NCBI GenBank assembly: GCA_015200345.1
Contig: CP054187.1
Span: forward strand, 1,968,470-2,032,469
Direction of reading: 5' to 3'
DNA: 64,000 bases
Source of the DNA: Planctomycetia bacterium
GTDB taxonomy: Bacteria; Planctomycetota; Phycisphaerae; UBA1845; UTPLA1
The translations under genes were made by a program, and so were the position numbers. Below, piece by piece: positions 17,170-27,160 of this stretch; positions within the stretch are counted from its first letter, which is position 1, and every line of letters starts with the position of its first letter. The notes under the pieces were generated by a model that did no database searches, was not told the origin of the DNA, and saw only the letters and a program-made list of their open reading frames with translations.

Positions 17170-17738
17170 ACGAGCCGCGGCCTTCGCCGAGGCAGGACAA
17201 ACCCTTCGCCCTTCGGGCCGTCGTGTACACGATCGGCTTTCTCTTCGTCATACTCGGCGTAGTGCCCTCGCTGTTCTACATCGTCGGCGAACGGCTCGTT
17301 CCGCCCATGGACTGGCCCGGCGACTGGCCGCCCGAAATCCAAGCCTATTGGACGAGTTTCCGCTCACTGGTGGGTGGGGCCATCTTTTCCGCGGGCCTGG
17401 CCGCGTATCTGTTCTGCTCGGCGTGGCTTGTGTTTCTTAGCAAGGCGCCGCACGTTCAGTTTCACGATCCCCAGGTGTTTGTCGCGACCGGGCCTTATCG
17501 CTGGGTGCGCAACCCCGTGGTGCTTACGCTGCTGGTGACCGCTGCGGGCCAGGCGATCTACTATGCCTCGTGGGGCATCGCACTCCTGGTCGTTTTGGGA
17601 ATCGGTTTTGGGCACTGGCAGGTCACGCGGCTGGAAGAGCCGAACCTGCGACGCCTGTTCGGCGACAGCTACGAGGCGTATTGCCGTCGCGTGAACCGCT
17701 GGCTGCCGAAACTGCCGTCCGCCGAGCCGGACGACTAA
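17163..17738 (+). CDS. ICMT/PEMT-type membrane methyltransferase
   Basis: The ATG at 17163 overlaps the end of the KAS III-like gene by 7 nt and gives 191 aa. There are four or five membrane segments (VVYTIGFLFVILGVVPSLFYIV, GGAIFSAGLAAYLFCSAWLV, VLTLLVTAAGQAIYYASWGIALLVVL). The C-terminus has the family's cofactor-binding signature, GPYRWVRNPVV then LEEPNLRRLFGDSYEAYCRRVNRWLP. Relatives methylate prenylcysteine, phospholipid head groups or other lipids at the inner membrane. Substrate unknown; coupling to the KAS III-like gene suggests an acyl or polyketide-type lipid. Confidence 0.8.
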   Translation: MVDEPRPSPRQDKPFALRAVVYTIGFLFVILGVVPSLFYIVGERLVPPMDWPGDWPPEIQAYWTSFRSLVGGAIFSAGLAAYLFCSAWLVFLSKAPHVQFHDPQVFVATGPYRWVRNPVVLTLLVTAAGQAIYYASWGIALLVVLGIGFGHWQVTRLEEPNLRRLFGDSYEAYCRRVNRWLPKLPSAEPDD

Positions 17739-17766
17739 CCTTCTCATTCTTGCACCCCTCATTGCC

Positions 17767-18774
17767 ATGACGGTTTTAGTCACGGGAGCTACAGGCTTTT
17801 TCGGCAGTCATCTCGTCGAGCAGCTCCGCGCCGACGACGTGCCGGTTCGAGCGCTGGTTCGACCGACAAGCGACACGGCGGTACTTGATCAGTTGGGCGT
17901 GGCGTGCGCCGTCGGGTCGCTCGAAGATGCCGATTCGCTCCACCGCGCGTGTGAAGGGTGCGACTTGGTTTATCACTGCGCCGCGCGCGTGGACATCGTC
18001 GGCACGCCCGACGAGTTTCATGAGACGACGGTCGAGGGCACGCGCCGCATGTTGCACGCGGCACGCGACGCCGGGGTCCGCCGTTTCGTGCACGTGAGTT
18101 CGTGCGGCATTTATCACCCTGACTTGCTCTCCGACGGCCGAACCATCACCGAATTCACGCCGACCCCGCTTCCGCCCGACTGGTTCATCTACGCACGGGC
18201 CAAGTATCACGCCGAGCAGGCGGTGAAGGAGTTTGACGCCGGCGAGATGGAATGGGTCATCATTCGAATCGCCTACCTTTACGGGCCGCGCAACCGCGTG
18301 ATGCACAGCTATCTGCGCCCCGTTCTGGCGGACGGAATCATGATGATCATCGGCGACGGATCGAACACCCTCGCGATGATCTATGTGGCCGATGCGGCGC
18401 GAGCCGTGCGCCTGGCGGGGACGGTCCCCGACGCGGCGGGAAAAATACTCATCGCCGGGCCGAACGAGGGCGTGACGCAGCGGCAGTACTTTGACGCGCT
18501 GGCCGACGGATTCGGCCTGCCGCGCTGCAGGAAAAACGTTCCTTATGGAGTGGCCTTCTTCTTTGCAAGGATGGGAGAAGCCTTCATCAAGTCCGGCCCG
18601 CGCGCGGCGGCGATGCGGCGATCGGCCGTTGCGCTCACCGGTCTGCCTCAACGAATCGACTGCACGTTCACGCAGCGACTGTTGGGCTGGAGGCCGAGCA
18701 CGTCGTTCGCCGAGGGAATCAGGAAGACGTTTGAGTGGTATCGCGCGGCGTATCATACCGCGAAGAGCGAGTAA
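17767..18774 (+). CDS. NAD(P)-dependent epimerase/dehydratase-family SDR
   Basis: An extended SDR of 335 aa. TGATGFFGSH (residues 7-16) binds the dinucleotide; VHVSSCGIYHPD and IYARAK give Ser and the YxxxK pair; it ends in the usual FAEGIRKTFEWYR. It resembles the 3-beta-hydroxysteroid-dehydrogenase/OleD side of the family more than sugar epimerases (VYHCAARVDIVG). It lies 28 bp after the ICMT-like gene, so a reductase acting on the product of the KAS III-like protein is plausible. A paralogue stands at 27972. Confidence 0.8.
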   Translation: MTVLVTGATGFFGSHLVEQLRADDVPVRALVRPTSDTAVLDQLGVACAVGSLEDADSLHRACEGCDLVYHCAARVDIVGTPDEFHETTVEGTRRMLHAARDAGVRRFVHVSSCGIYHPDLLSDGRTITEFTPTPLPPDWFIYARAKYHAEQAVKEFDAGEMEWVIIRIAYLYGPRNRVMHSYLRPVLADGIMMIIGDGSNTLAMIYVADAARAVRLAGTVPDAAGKILIAGPNEGVTQRQYFDALADGFGLPRCRKNVPYGVAFFFARMGEAFIKSGPRAAAMRRSAVALTGLPQRIDCTFTQRLLGWRPSTSFAEGIRKTFEWYRAAYHTAKSE

Positions 18775-18840
18775 CGAAGGCAACGCCCTTTGCGCTTCTT
18801 GCTGAGTGGAATGCGACTGCTCGCAGCGGCCTGCGATCGT

Positions 18841-20253
18841 TCAGTCTCGCGCCGTCAGCTCGAACACGTCCCCCGCCGCCGGCATGTTGATATCCCGAAA
18901 TCCGTCTTCGATCAGCGCCGACTTCATCGCCTCCATCTGATCGATTTCGCCATGCACCAGGAACGCCCGGCGGCAGCGCGCCGCGGTCGGCTTGCACATG
19001 CGGCGTAGTTCGTCGATGTCGGCATGGCCGGAGAAGCCGTTCAGCACAACGACTTGCGCTTTGAGGGACAACGTCTGCCCGAAGATCGAGACTTTTGGCT
19101 GTTTTTCGACGATGCGCCGGCCGAGGGTGTGCGCGGCCTGAAAGCCGACGATCAGGATCGTGTTGCGGGGGTTCTGGATGTTGTTGCGCAGGTGGTGAAC
19201 AATGCGGCCCGTCTCGCACATGCCGCTGGCCGAAATGATGATGCACGAGCGACGGATGCGATTGAGTTTTTTGCTCTCCTCGGCGTCGCGGATGTAGGTG
19301 CAGGCGCAGGCGCCGAGGATGTCGCCGGTTTGTTTCTGAAAACTTCTCGCCTCGGTGTTGAACAGCTCCGGATGCATGCGGAACACCTCGGTCGCGTTCA
19401 CCGCGAGGGGACTGTCGATGTAGATCGGCACACGCGGGATCGCCCCGGCGCTCTGAAGCTGGTGCAGCGTATAGACCAGCACCTGCGTTCGACCGACCGA
19501 GAAGGCGGGAATGATGAGCTTGCCCTTTCGCGCGATCGTGTCGTTGACGACGGCCGCCAGCCGCGCGCCGAGGTCCTCGGTCGGCGGATGATGCCGACCG
19601 CCGTAGGTGCTTTCGACGATGAGGTAATCGGTTTCTGAAAAAGGCCTGGGGTTGCGCAGGATGGGAATATCAAACCGCCCGACGTCACCGGAGAAAACAA
19701 GTGACACAGGCTTGTCGCCAACGGGTTGTTTGTATAGCAGGGCAATCGACGCGGCGCCGAGCATGTGGCCCGACGACTCGAACCGGGCGGAGAGCCGCCG
19801 GGTGATCCAGAACGGCTGCTCGTACGCGACGGTTTGAAACAGGCGCAAGGTCTGTTGCACGTCGTCATCGGTGTAAAGCGGCTCGATGGGCGGCTCTCCG
19901 ACGCGGCTCTTTTTCTTGTTCAGAAAGTTCGCGTCTTCCAGTTGGATGTGCGCGGAGTCGGCCAGCATCAGGGCGCACAGGTCGCGTGTCGCCGGTGTGG
20001 CATAAATGCGGCCCGTGAACCCCTGTTTGACCAGAAGCGGCAGGCGGCCGCAGTGGTCGATGTGTGCGTGCGACAGGACAACGGCGTGCAGGGTGGACGG
20101 GTCGAAGGGAAACGTCTTGTTCTTCGTCTCGGATTCGGCGCGGCGGCCCTGAAACATGCCGCAGTCGAGCGCGACCTTCATGCCGTCGGCTTCGAGGAGG
20201 TGAAGCGAGCCGGTGACTTCGCGCGCCGCGCCGCAGAACGTGACCTTGAGCAT
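18841..20253 (-). CDS. MBL-fold beta-CASP ribonuclease-like protein
   Basis: The start is the ATG at 20253, which opens the conserved LKVTFCGAAREVTGS; it gives 470 aa. The metallo-beta-lactamase core shows SHAHIDHCGRLP (motif 2, HxHxDH) and SGHMLGAASI; the beta-CASP insert and C-terminal RNA-specificity domain follow (ISASGMCETGRIVHHL, GFQAAHTLGRR, FSGHADIDELRRM). Bacterial members are RNA exonucleases/endonucleases of the CPSF-73-like group. Metal ligands all appear intact. It converges with the SDR gene and is followed on the same strand by nothing close, so it is probably monocistronic. Confidence 0.85.
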   Translation of the reverse strand: MLKVTFCGAAREVTGSLHLLEADGMKVALDCGMFQGRRAESETKNKTFPFDPSTLHAVVLSHAHIDHCGRLPLLVKQGFTGRIYATPATRDLCALMLADSAHIQLEDANFLNKKKSRVGEPPIEPLYTDDDVQQTLRLFQTVAYEQPFWITRRLSARFESSGHMLGAASIALLYKQPVGDKPVSLVFSGDVGRFDIPILRNPRPFSETDYLIVESTYGGRHHPPTEDLGARLAAVVNDTIARKGKLIIPAFSVGRTQVLVYTLHQLQSAGAIPRVPIYIDSPLAVNATEVFRMHPELFNTEARSFQKQTGDILGACACTYIRDAEESKKLNRIRRSCIIISASGMCETGRIVHHLRNNIQNPRNTILIVGFQAAHTLGRRIVEKQPKVSIFGQTLSLKAQVVVLNGFSGHADIDELRRMCKPTAARCRRAFLVHGEIDQMEAMKSALIEDGFRDINMPAAGDVFELTARD

Positions 20254-20383
20254 CCCGCCATTACCAACGCTGGAGCGGGGCTTGTCAACGTCGACACGAT
20301 CTGCTGCCGCCGAGGGATTGCGACCCGCACGCTTCAGGCATCCATTGCACCGCATTTGCGCCTGCGCTCGCGCGGCAATTCAA

Positions 20384-23107
20384 TCAGCGCGGGGTCGTGC
20401 TGTTCGCCAGCGCTTGCAGCCCGGCGAAATACCTCGGGCGCCGATCAACGGGCAGCCTCGTAAGCTCCGCCACCGCTTCGCGCGCCAGCGCCGCCATCTC
20501 GCGCTGCATGGCCTGCGGCGTCCATTGCTCCGGCGGCAGGCTGAAATAGACACGATAGTCGATAAACTGATCCTTCCCCGCCAGCAGGTGCATCAACGCC
20601 GAAAACCGCCACAGCGGCCTCAACCGTTCGGGAAACGCCGTCGGCATCACCTCGCCGAAGACAAAGCCCAGCTCGGGTTGCGGATGCGCCAGCCGATCGT
20701 GCGGCAGGCCCAGCACGGCGTAACGCTCGGCGGCGCGAATCGCCTCCAGCGCGCCCGGGATCGGCGCCATCGCCTGATCTGCCGTCGCGTCCCCCGGTAT
20801 TTCATTCGACCGCCACGATTCGAGCAGCCATCGAGCCAGCCGCTCGAACGCGTCGACCTCGGCCGCATGGGCACGCCGAAACGGGCTGTTCTCCGTTTCG
20901 AGTCGGCGGTAAAGACTCGCCGCGTATCGCTGCATGCCGATGGCGTCCCGGATGAAACCTGCCTCGTGCAGCAGATAGGCCTTGATCCGAACGGCCTCCA
21001 TCGTTGGTCGATCAAGGCTCTCGTCAAAGGGGGCCGTCAAGACCATCTTGCCCGAATCGGTCAGATCGCAGGCGAGGGATTGCACGACCTCCGGCAGATT
21101 TGCGATGGCTCCGAGAATCCCAGCGAGTTCATCATCCAGCGCGGATGCCCGCAGTGCCCTTTGCACGCAGCGGTATTTCTCCTCCGGCGGCGTCTCTGGC
21201 AGTCGTGCATACAGCACGTTCACACCCGCCGAATAGGGATCAAGTTTCTCCTCGATCGCACGGCGAAGCACGAAACGCGCCTCCGTCGGCTTGCGCGCCA
21301 GCAGCAGCGTCCGTGCGTAATTCTCGATCACGCCGGCCAAGCCGGGTATCTCCTCGTACAACTCGCCCCACAACAACGCCGCCCGTCGAAGGGCCTCGGC
21401 ATTAATTTCGGGGTACGCCAGGTCACCGGTTCGCCGCGGCGAACTTGCCTGCGCGCTCGCCAGCGCCTGCTCGGCCGCGCGAAAGCGAGCAAGAATTGTC
21501 TTCTCCGAGAAGAGCCTCCCGACGACCTCGAACTTTTCGGCGTCCGCCTCGCGCGTGTGACGCAAGACCGAATCCGCCGTCGCGCCCAGATACTCCCGAT
21601 GCACGACGATGGCACACCCGAGCGCGATCGCCAGCCCAATCGCCTTTCCGGTAGCCGACATGCCCGGTGAATGAGTCGATGAACTCCGCGCGGGCTGATC
21701 GCCGGCCGATCCTGAATCCGACGTGGGGCGCGGGCGACTGACCGCGATCAGCAGACCCAGCATCGTCCAGTACCAGGGCGGCATCATGGGCCCGCGCAGC
21801 GTGATGCTGCCGGCCTCGGTGACGACAATCGCCGCAAGCCCCGCGATGAGGGCGAGCACATCCGGCGTGATGGCCGCGCGGCGCAGCGCGATCAGAATGG
21901 ACCCGATCGGCAACGCGAGATAGAGAACCCCCGCCGGCACACCGAGTTCCACCGCGGCCTGCACCCACTCATTGTGAACGGCCGCGTCAATCGTTCCGTG
22001 ATAAACCTGCGGCATGTCCGCCCGAAGCGGCGCGACGGCGTTGGTCATGTTCACCACCGTCATGTCCGGACCGACGCCCAGCAGGGGCTGCGCACGGATC
22101 AATTCGCCGCTGAGGCGCAGGTAGCCGAAACGCAGTGCAACGGGTATGGCACGCTCACGCTGGCCGCTGGCGCGCTCGCGTTGGACGTACCACGCCGCGG
22201 ATCCCAAAAGCGCCGCGCCGGCGACCATCACCAGTCCACGGCGGAGCAATCGACCGCGCGATGCAACCGCTCCGCCGATCCACAGTCGAAACGCCACGAT
22301 CAGCGCGACGCCCGCGAGGCAGCCGAGCATCGCCGCGCGCCGGCCCGATTGTTGCAGCACGTACGCAGCGATCCCCCCCGCAACAAGCACGCACAACCCG
22401 ATGAGCCGTCGCGCCGGGTCCGGCTGTTCCGCCTTGTTCGGCTTAACGTCGCTTGCCGTTTGACGCCGGGCCAGCAACCAACCGCCCGCCATCGCCGACC
22501 AGACGGCCGCCAAGCCCGCCGTGATCGTCAGCGTGCCGATCGGCCAGGAGAAGTATCGCACGCCGAGATCGGCGCGGTGCGCCAGGGCCAGCCCGCACGC
22601 AACCGCGCCCAAGGCCAGCATTCCGCCGACGGCTGATCGCAACGCCCGCCCCGGCAGATAGCGCCCCAACAGCCACGCCCAGCCCGCGCCGGCCGCGAAC
22701 CGCAACAGCCACCCGCGCGAGAGGTACATCGAGTCATTCGCCCAGGCCGACGCCATCCCCGCGACAAGTATCAATACGGATGTCGTGATGAGCCATCGCA
22801 GCCCCGGCGAGGCGGCGCCGTAAGAATCCCAAAGCGACCGGTCCATCCGCGGCGCGGCCAACGCAACCACCAGCGCGGCGCAGCCCAGCCCGACAAACGG
22901 CATCACATCACGCACGTCGGAGATGCCGCTCGTGGCAATCGGCAGCGTGAGCGCGCGGGCGATCGCAGCCAGGAGCGGATGCCATCCGCCGAGGCCGCCC
23001 GCTGCCGCGCCACCGAACGGGCCGACGCCGCTGTAAAGCAGCGTCGCCCCCGACAGCATCGCCAGGACGATCCCGGTCAGTCCGATGCTCAATCGGCGGT
23101 CATTCAT
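20384..23107 (-). CDS. O-antigen-ligase-like polytopic protein with TPR-like C-terminus
   Basis: The chosen ATG at 23107 gives 907 aa; the frame is open to 23350 but that would run over a clear terminator, which rules it out. Residues 1 to about 460 hold at least ten membrane segments and a large loop with QVYHGTIDAAVHNEWVQAAVELGVPAG, the H-N-x-x-x-x-x-x-E-x-G pattern of Wzy_C/O-antigen ligases and polymerases. The remaining half is soluble, helical and repeat-like (LARKPTEARFVLRRAIEEK and similar). Such proteins join or polymerise lipid-linked glycans on the outer face of the inner membrane. The substrate is unknown; it fits with the polysaccharide genes earlier in the window. Confidence 0.75.
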   Translation of the reverse strand: MNDRRLSIGLTGIVLAMLSGATLLYSGVGPFGGAAAGGLGGWHPLLAAIARALTLPIATSGISDVRDVMPFVGLGCAALVVALAAPRMDRSLWDSYGAASPGLRWLITTSVLILVAGMASAWANDSMYLSRGWLLRFAAGAGWAWLLGRYLPGRALRSAVGGMLALGAVACGLALAHRADLGVRYFSWPIGTLTITAGLAAVWSAMAGGWLLARRQTASDVKPNKAEQPDPARRLIGLCVLVAGGIAAYVLQQSGRRAAMLGCLAGVALIVAFRLWIGGAVASRGRLLRRGLVMVAGAALLGSAAWYVQRERASGQRERAIPVALRFGYLRLSGELIRAQPLLGVGPDMTVVNMTNAVAPLRADMPQVYHGTIDAAVHNEWVQAAVELGVPAGVLYLALPIGSILIALRRAAITPDVLALIAGLAAIVVTEAGSITLRGPMMPPWYWTMLGLLIAVSRPRPTSDSGSAGDQPARSSSTHSPGMSATGKAIGLAIALGCAIVVHREYLGATADSVLRHTREADAEKFEVVGRLFSEKTILARFRAAEQALASAQASSPRRTGDLAYPEINAEALRRAALLWGELYEEIPGLAGVIENYARTLLLARKPTEARFVLRRAIEEKLDPYSAGVNVLYARLPETPPEEKYRCVQRALRASALDDELAGILGAIANLPEVVQSLACDLTDSGKMVLTAPFDESLDRPTMEAVRIKAYLLHEAGFIRDAIGMQRYAASLYRRLETENSPFRRAHAAEVDAFERLARWLLESWRSNEIPGDATADQAMAPIPGALEAIRAAERYAVLGLPHDRLAHPQPELGFVFGEVMPTAFPERLRPLWRFSALMHLLAGKDQFIDYRVYFSLPPEQWTPQAMQREMAALAREAVAELTRLPVDRRPRYFAGLQALANSTTPR

Positions 23108-23554
23108 TCGAGCCGTCCATTCATGCGTCCATCGTCCCGTCGCGTCGGCAGGCTCGCAAGCACTGCGCTCCGCATGGCCGTCAGGGGCCGCGGCCATGCC
23201 GCCCGACTCGGCGCAATCTTCCAAATCGCGCGACCCCGCCACCCCACTCGCACGGTGCGCGCGTAAAAAAGCAAAACGCAGGCCGAGACCTGCGCTTCGC
23301 CCATCCCCCGAGGCATTCGTCACAATTTGTGCGCCGGCTGGTCGCCCCAATCAACGGCTGCCGACCCCCCCGAGTAGCAGCCGTCCGAGCCTGACCCCCC
23401 CAGGCAAAGCTCGAATGATTCTGTCGGTGCGGGGCGCCGCGCCGGCGCGTGTGTCACTCCTCGAAGTTAATCAGTTTGTCGATATTTCGATCGGTTCAGG
23501 TCTGTCCGCCGCGCTTCCGGGCCGGGCGATTGCTGTGCCGCGACGGGCCGACCT
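23108..23554. other. gene-free stretch with one terminator
   Basis: These 447 bp between the two minus-strand genes contain a clear terminator at 23264-23295 (listed separately) and a short palindrome CACAATTTGTG at 23324-23334. The open frames here have no family features or ribosome sites. Confidence 0.6.
23264..23295 (-). terminator. Rho-independent terminator of the small coiled-coil gene
   Basis: Read on the minus strand: GCGCAGG-TCTCGG-CCTGCG (stem arms at 23289-23294 and 23277-23282) followed by TTTTGCTTTTTT. It stands about 260 bp after the stop of the 90-residue protein gene and separates it from the O-antigen-ligase-like gene. Confidence 0.75.
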
Positions 23555-23827
23555 TCATTCCTGTGTCTCGCCTTCCTGCTCGATCATCTTGCGAAGGTAG
23601 TCGTTCTCGCGCCGCGTTGCCTCCAGATCGAACAACAGGTACTTGATCGACAACCGCAGGTAATCAATCGACTCCTGCAAGCTGCTGACCGTGGCTTTCA
23701 GCTTGTCCTGGCGCATCTTTGTTTCGATCGCCAGCGATTCCAGCTTGCCCCGCTGCGTCTCCGGCAGCGTGCCGATCTCGTTCATCAGCTCCGCCAGCTT
23801 GCTCTGAAACGTTGTCTCATCCATCAT
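23555..23827 (-). CDS. small coiled-coil protein, unrecognised
   Basis: The 90-residue product is almost all helix with heptad spacing: KLAELMNEIGTLPETQRGKLESLA, then METRQDKLK-like basic stretch and SLQESIDYLRLSIKYLLFDLEATRRENDYLRKMI. It starts MMDETT and ends QEGETQE. No signal, membrane segment or catalytic motif is seen. The monocistronic setting with its own terminator suggests a real, separately controlled gene. Function not recognised; a small dimerising adaptor or regulator would fit. Confidence 0.6.
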   Translation of the reverse strand: MMDETTFQSKLAELMNEIGTLPETQRGKLESLAIETKMRQDKLKATVSSLQESIDYLRLSIKYLLFDLEATRRENDYLRKMIEQEGETQE

Positions 23828-24210
23828 CCCTGTCCCTCGCTCGCAAAGCGATGCGACCGGCGGCCGCGCTCGCGCTCTCCTCGTTGCGTCCTCTTTCCCT
23901 GGGATGGTTCAGCAAGGCCCGTGCCGCCGGGGCAGATCGTTGCCCCGCACCTCCGCTGAAGCGCGCCTAAACTGTTGGAGCGAATGCAGTAAGCGACGAA
24001 GGCTTCATTCCGCCCGCTCCCGATTCGCGGACGTTGGCCGGACCACCCTGTTTCAAAGATGCATCATTTCGGCCAGGGGATGTTGCAGGAAGACAGCATC
24101 GACGAGACGCGGCAGGTCGGCAGCACGGTGTTTGGCCGGGTGGATTCGCCCGAATAAACTGCTTTCCTTACGAGTTGAGCACGCCGAACCGGCGATGGAG
24201 TAGGACCCCT
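23828..24210. other. leuS upstream region with a compound stem-loop
   Basis: 383 bp without a credible gene. The best structure is at 23977-24020: GGAGCG/CGCTCC, then AATG/CATT, then AAGC/GCTT around a 7-nt loop, with bulges of 4 and 5 nt. No T-box core sequence and no convincing -35/-10 pair were found. Near the leuS start, GGAGTAGG precedes the GTG at 24211. Confidence 0.35.
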
Positions 24211-27051
24211 GTGACGATACCCGCTGACTACGACCCCGCCGCGCTGCAAGCCAAGTGGCAGCGCTACTGGGATGAACACAAAACGTTTCGCACGCCCAAT
24301 CCCGGCGAGCCGGACTTCGATCCGACGCGCCCCAAATTCTACGTCCTCGACATGTTCCCCTATCCCAGCGGGGCCGGTCTGCACGTCGGTCACCCCGAGG
24401 GCTACACCGCAACCGATATCATCGCGCGATACAAGCGCATGCGCGGCTTCAACGTCCTGCACCCCATGGGCTGGGACGCCTTCGGCCTGCCCGCCGAGCA
24501 GCACGCCATTGAGACCGGCGAGCATCCCGCGATCTGCACCGAGCGAAACATCAACACCTTTCGCCGGCAACTCAAGATGCTCGGCTTCTCCTACGACTGG
24601 GATCGAGAAATCTCCACCACGCACGAAGACTATTACCGCTGGACGCAGTGGATCTTCCTGCAATTGTTCAACAGTTGGTACGACGCAACGTGCGAATGGA
24701 CCGATGCCGTCGGGCGAACGATCGTCGGCCGCGCGCGGCCGATCCGCGAGCTGCCCATTCCCGACGACGTGCGCGCCGCGGGCGAGAGGGCCGTGCGCGA
24801 GTACGTCGATTCGCAGCGGCTGGCCTATCTTGCCGAGGTGCCGGTGAACTGGTGCCCAGCGCTGGGGACGGTGCTGTCCAACGAGGAAGTGACCAACGAA
24901 GGGCGCAGCGAACGCGGCAATCATCCGGTCTTCAGGCGGCCGCTCAAGCAGTGGATGTTGCGTATCACGAAATACGGCGACCGGCTGGAGCGCGACTTGG
25001 AGGAACTGGCCTGGCCCGAGAGCGTGAAGATCATGCAGCGGAACTGGATCGGCCGCAGCGAGGGCGCGCAGGTGAAGTTCGACGTTGTCGGACACGATAC
25101 GGCGCTGGAGATCTTCACAACGCGTCCCGACACGCTCTTCGGCGCGACGTACATGGTGCTCGCGCCGGAGCATCCGCTGGTGGAGCGCATCACGACGGCC
25201 GACCAGCGCGATGCGGTGCGCGCTTACTGCGACGCCGCGAAACAGAAAAGCGATCTGGCCCGCACCGCCGAGACCAAGGAAAAGACCGGCGTCTTCACCG
25301 GAGCGCACGCCATCAACCCCGTCAACCAGGCGCGCATCCCGATTTGGGTCGCTGATTATGTGCTCATCTCTTACGGCACCGGGGCGATCATGGCCGTGCC
25401 GGGGCACGATCAGCGCGATTTTGAGTTTGCCAAACAGTTCAAGCTGCCGATCGTGTTGGTGGTGAAGCCGCCAGAGGAATGGCTCGCCGCGCAGCACACA
25501 ACGATCGAGACGTACCTCGCACATCCCGAGCAGTGCGAAGCCGTTTTCGTCGACGACGGGACCGCGATTCACTCCGGCGAGTTTGACGGCCTGCCAACCG
25601 CGCAATTCAAAAGGAGAATCATCGCCTGGCTCGAATCGCGCGGGCTGGGCCGCGGCACGGTGAATTACAAACTGCGCGACTGGCTGTTCAGCCGCCAGCG
25701 CTATTGGGGCGAGCCGTTTCCGATATTGCACGGGCCGGAAGGCGAGATCGTCCCGCTTGATGAAAGCGAACTGCCGCTCACGCTGCCGCCGATGGATGAC
25801 TTCCGCCCGACGCCGGCCGCCGAGGGCGATGCCAACGCTGCAACACCCGAGCCGCCGCTGGGCCGTGCGAAGCAGTGGGCGACGCTGACGCGCAATGGGA
25901 AAATCTATCAGCGCGAATTGAACACCATGCCGCAATGGGCCGGATCGTGCTGGTATTACCTGCGATTCCTCGACGCGCGAAACGAATCGCGCTTTTGCGG
26001 CAACGAAGCCGAACGCTATTGGATGGTCTCGCCGCGCAAGGACGGCACGCCGCACCTCGGCGGCGTTGACCTGTATCTCGGCGGCGCGGAACACGCCGTG
26101 CTGCACCTGCTCTACGCGCGTTTCTGGCACAAGGTGTTGTTCGACCTGGGCCACGTCAGCACGCCCGAGCCGTTCGGAAAGCTGTTCAACCAGGGCATGA
26201 TCCGTGCGTTTGCCTATCGCGATTCGCGCGGCGTACCGCACGGCTACGACGAGATCGACTTTCGAGACGACGGCACGGCGCATCTGAAGGTCGGCGGCGA
26301 GAAACTGACCGCCACCGTGGAGAAGATGTCCAAGAGCCTCAAGAACGTCATCAACCCCGAGGACGTGGTCGGCGAGTACGGGGCTGATGCACTACGTTTG
26401 TATGAAATGTTCATGGGCCCGCTGGAGGCCAGCAAGCCGTGGAACCCGCGCGACGTGCCCGGCGTGTTTCGATTTCTTCAGCGCGTCTGGCGATTGATGA
26501 TCGACCGCGAGACGGGAAACGTGTCGAGCGCGATCGTGACGACGGGCGTGAACCTCGACGCGAGCAACGAATTAGAACGCCACTTGCACCGCACCATCAA
26601 GAAAGTGGAGGAAGACATCGAAGCCATGGCGTTCAACACGGCCATCGCCGCCATGATGGAATGGGTGAACGCCGCCTACAAGGCGAAGCAGGTTCATCAG
26701 AGTCAGGCCGAGCGATTTGTGCTGATCCTCGCGCCGTTCGCGCCGCATATCGCGGAGGAGCTGTGGGAGCGATTGAAGCAGCGAATCGCCCCCGGCCGCG
26801 ACGTGCCGAGCCTTGCGTATGAGCCATGGCCGACGTGGGACGCGGCCATGGTCGTCGAAAGCGAGGTTGAGATTCCGGTGCAGATCAACGGCAAGCTCGT
26901 CACGCGCATGAAAATCGCCAAAGCCGCGAGCGAAGACTCGGTGCGCATCGCGGCGCTGGCCGACGCGAAGGTGAAGGAGCGAATCGGCACGAGCGAGATC
27001 GCCAGGGCGGTATACGTTCCGGGGCGGATGTTAAATCTGGTCGTGAAGTAG
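24211..27051 (+). CDS. leuS: leucyl-tRNA synthetase
   Basis: Starts at GTG 24211 with GGAGTAGG about 6-12 nt upstream; the open frame reaches further (24034) but that part is not LeuRS-like. 946 aa. Signature motifs: [16 protein letters not shown] (class I HIGH as HVGH, residues 58-61), the editing domain ([32 protein letters not shown]), [12 protein letters not shown] and KMSKS at 705-709 ([18 protein letters not shown]). It charges tRNA-Leu with leucine and hydrolyses mischarged forms. It is about 85 residues longer than the E. coli enzyme, mostly in the N-terminal and catalytic parts. Operon partners are not evident. Confidence 0.95.
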   Translation: MTIPADYDPAALQAKWQRYWDEHKTFRTPNPGEPDFDPTRPKFYVLDMFPYPSGAGLHVGHPEGYTATDIIARYKRMRGFNVLHPMGWDAFGLPAEQHAIETGEHPAICTERNINTFRRQLKMLGFSYDWDREISTTHEDYYRWTQWIFLQLFNSWYDATCEWTDAVGRTIVGRARPIRELPIPDDVRAAGERAVREYVDSQRLAYLAEVPVNWCPALGTVLSNEEVTNEGRSERGNHPVFRRPLKQWMLRITKYGDRLERDLEELAWPESVKIMQRNWIGRSEGAQVKFDVVGHDTALEIFTTRPDTLFGATYMVLAPEHPLVERITTADQRDAVRAYCDAAKQKSDLARTAETKEKTGVFTGAHAINPVNQARIPIWVADYVLISYGTGAIMAVPGHDQRDFEFAKQFKLPIVLVVKPPEEWLAAQHTTIETYLAHPEQCEAVFVDDGTAIHSGEFDGLPTAQFKRRIIAWLESRGLGRGTVNYKLRDWLFSRQRYWGEPFPILHGPEGEIVPLDESELPLTLPPMDDFRPTPAAEGDANAATPEPPLGRAKQWATLTRNGKIYQRELNTMPQWAGSCWYYLRFLDARNESRFCGNEAERYWMVSPRKDGTPHLGGVDLYLGGAEHAVLHLLYARFWHKVLFDLGHVSTPEPFGKLFNQGMIRAFAYRDSRGVPHGYDEIDFRDDGTAHLKVGGEKLTATVEKMSKSLKNVINPEDVVGEYGADALRLYEMFMGPLEASKPWNPRDVPGVFRFLQRVWRLMIDRETGNVSSAIVTTGVNLDASNELERHLHRTIKKVEEDIEAMAFNTAIAAMMEWVNAAYKAKQVHQSQAERFVLILAPFAPHIAEELWERLKQRIAPGRDVPSLAYEPWPTWDAAMVVESEVEIPVQINGKLVTRMKIAKAASEDSVRIAALADAKVKERIGTSEIARAVYVPGRMLNLVVK

Positions 27052-27160
27052 ATCCGGGCGACGCGCCATGGGTTCGAGCCGCGACGTGGGCGCACCGCGC
27101 GGCGATTCGGTGGCAACTGCGACGCGTGAATGATGTGTGCGGTCGGCATGGAAATGCCTG

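Noticed and set aside
20213-21670. 485-codon plus-strand frame opposite the O-antigen-ligase-like gene
   Set aside because: Same reason: antisense to a gene with clear membrane and Wzy_C features.
23828-24210. T-box riboswitch before leuS
   Set aside because: No AGGGTGGTACCGCG-type box and no stem I motifs; the structure seen is different.
24064-26283. 739-codon minus-strand frame opposite leuS
   Set aside because: leuS has HIGH, editing and KMSKS motifs; the opposite frame has none and is His/Arg/Val repetitive.
27055-27120. tRNA gene (GGGTTCGAGCC at 27070)
   Set aside because: The T-arm-like string has no matching acceptor, D or anticodon arms around it.
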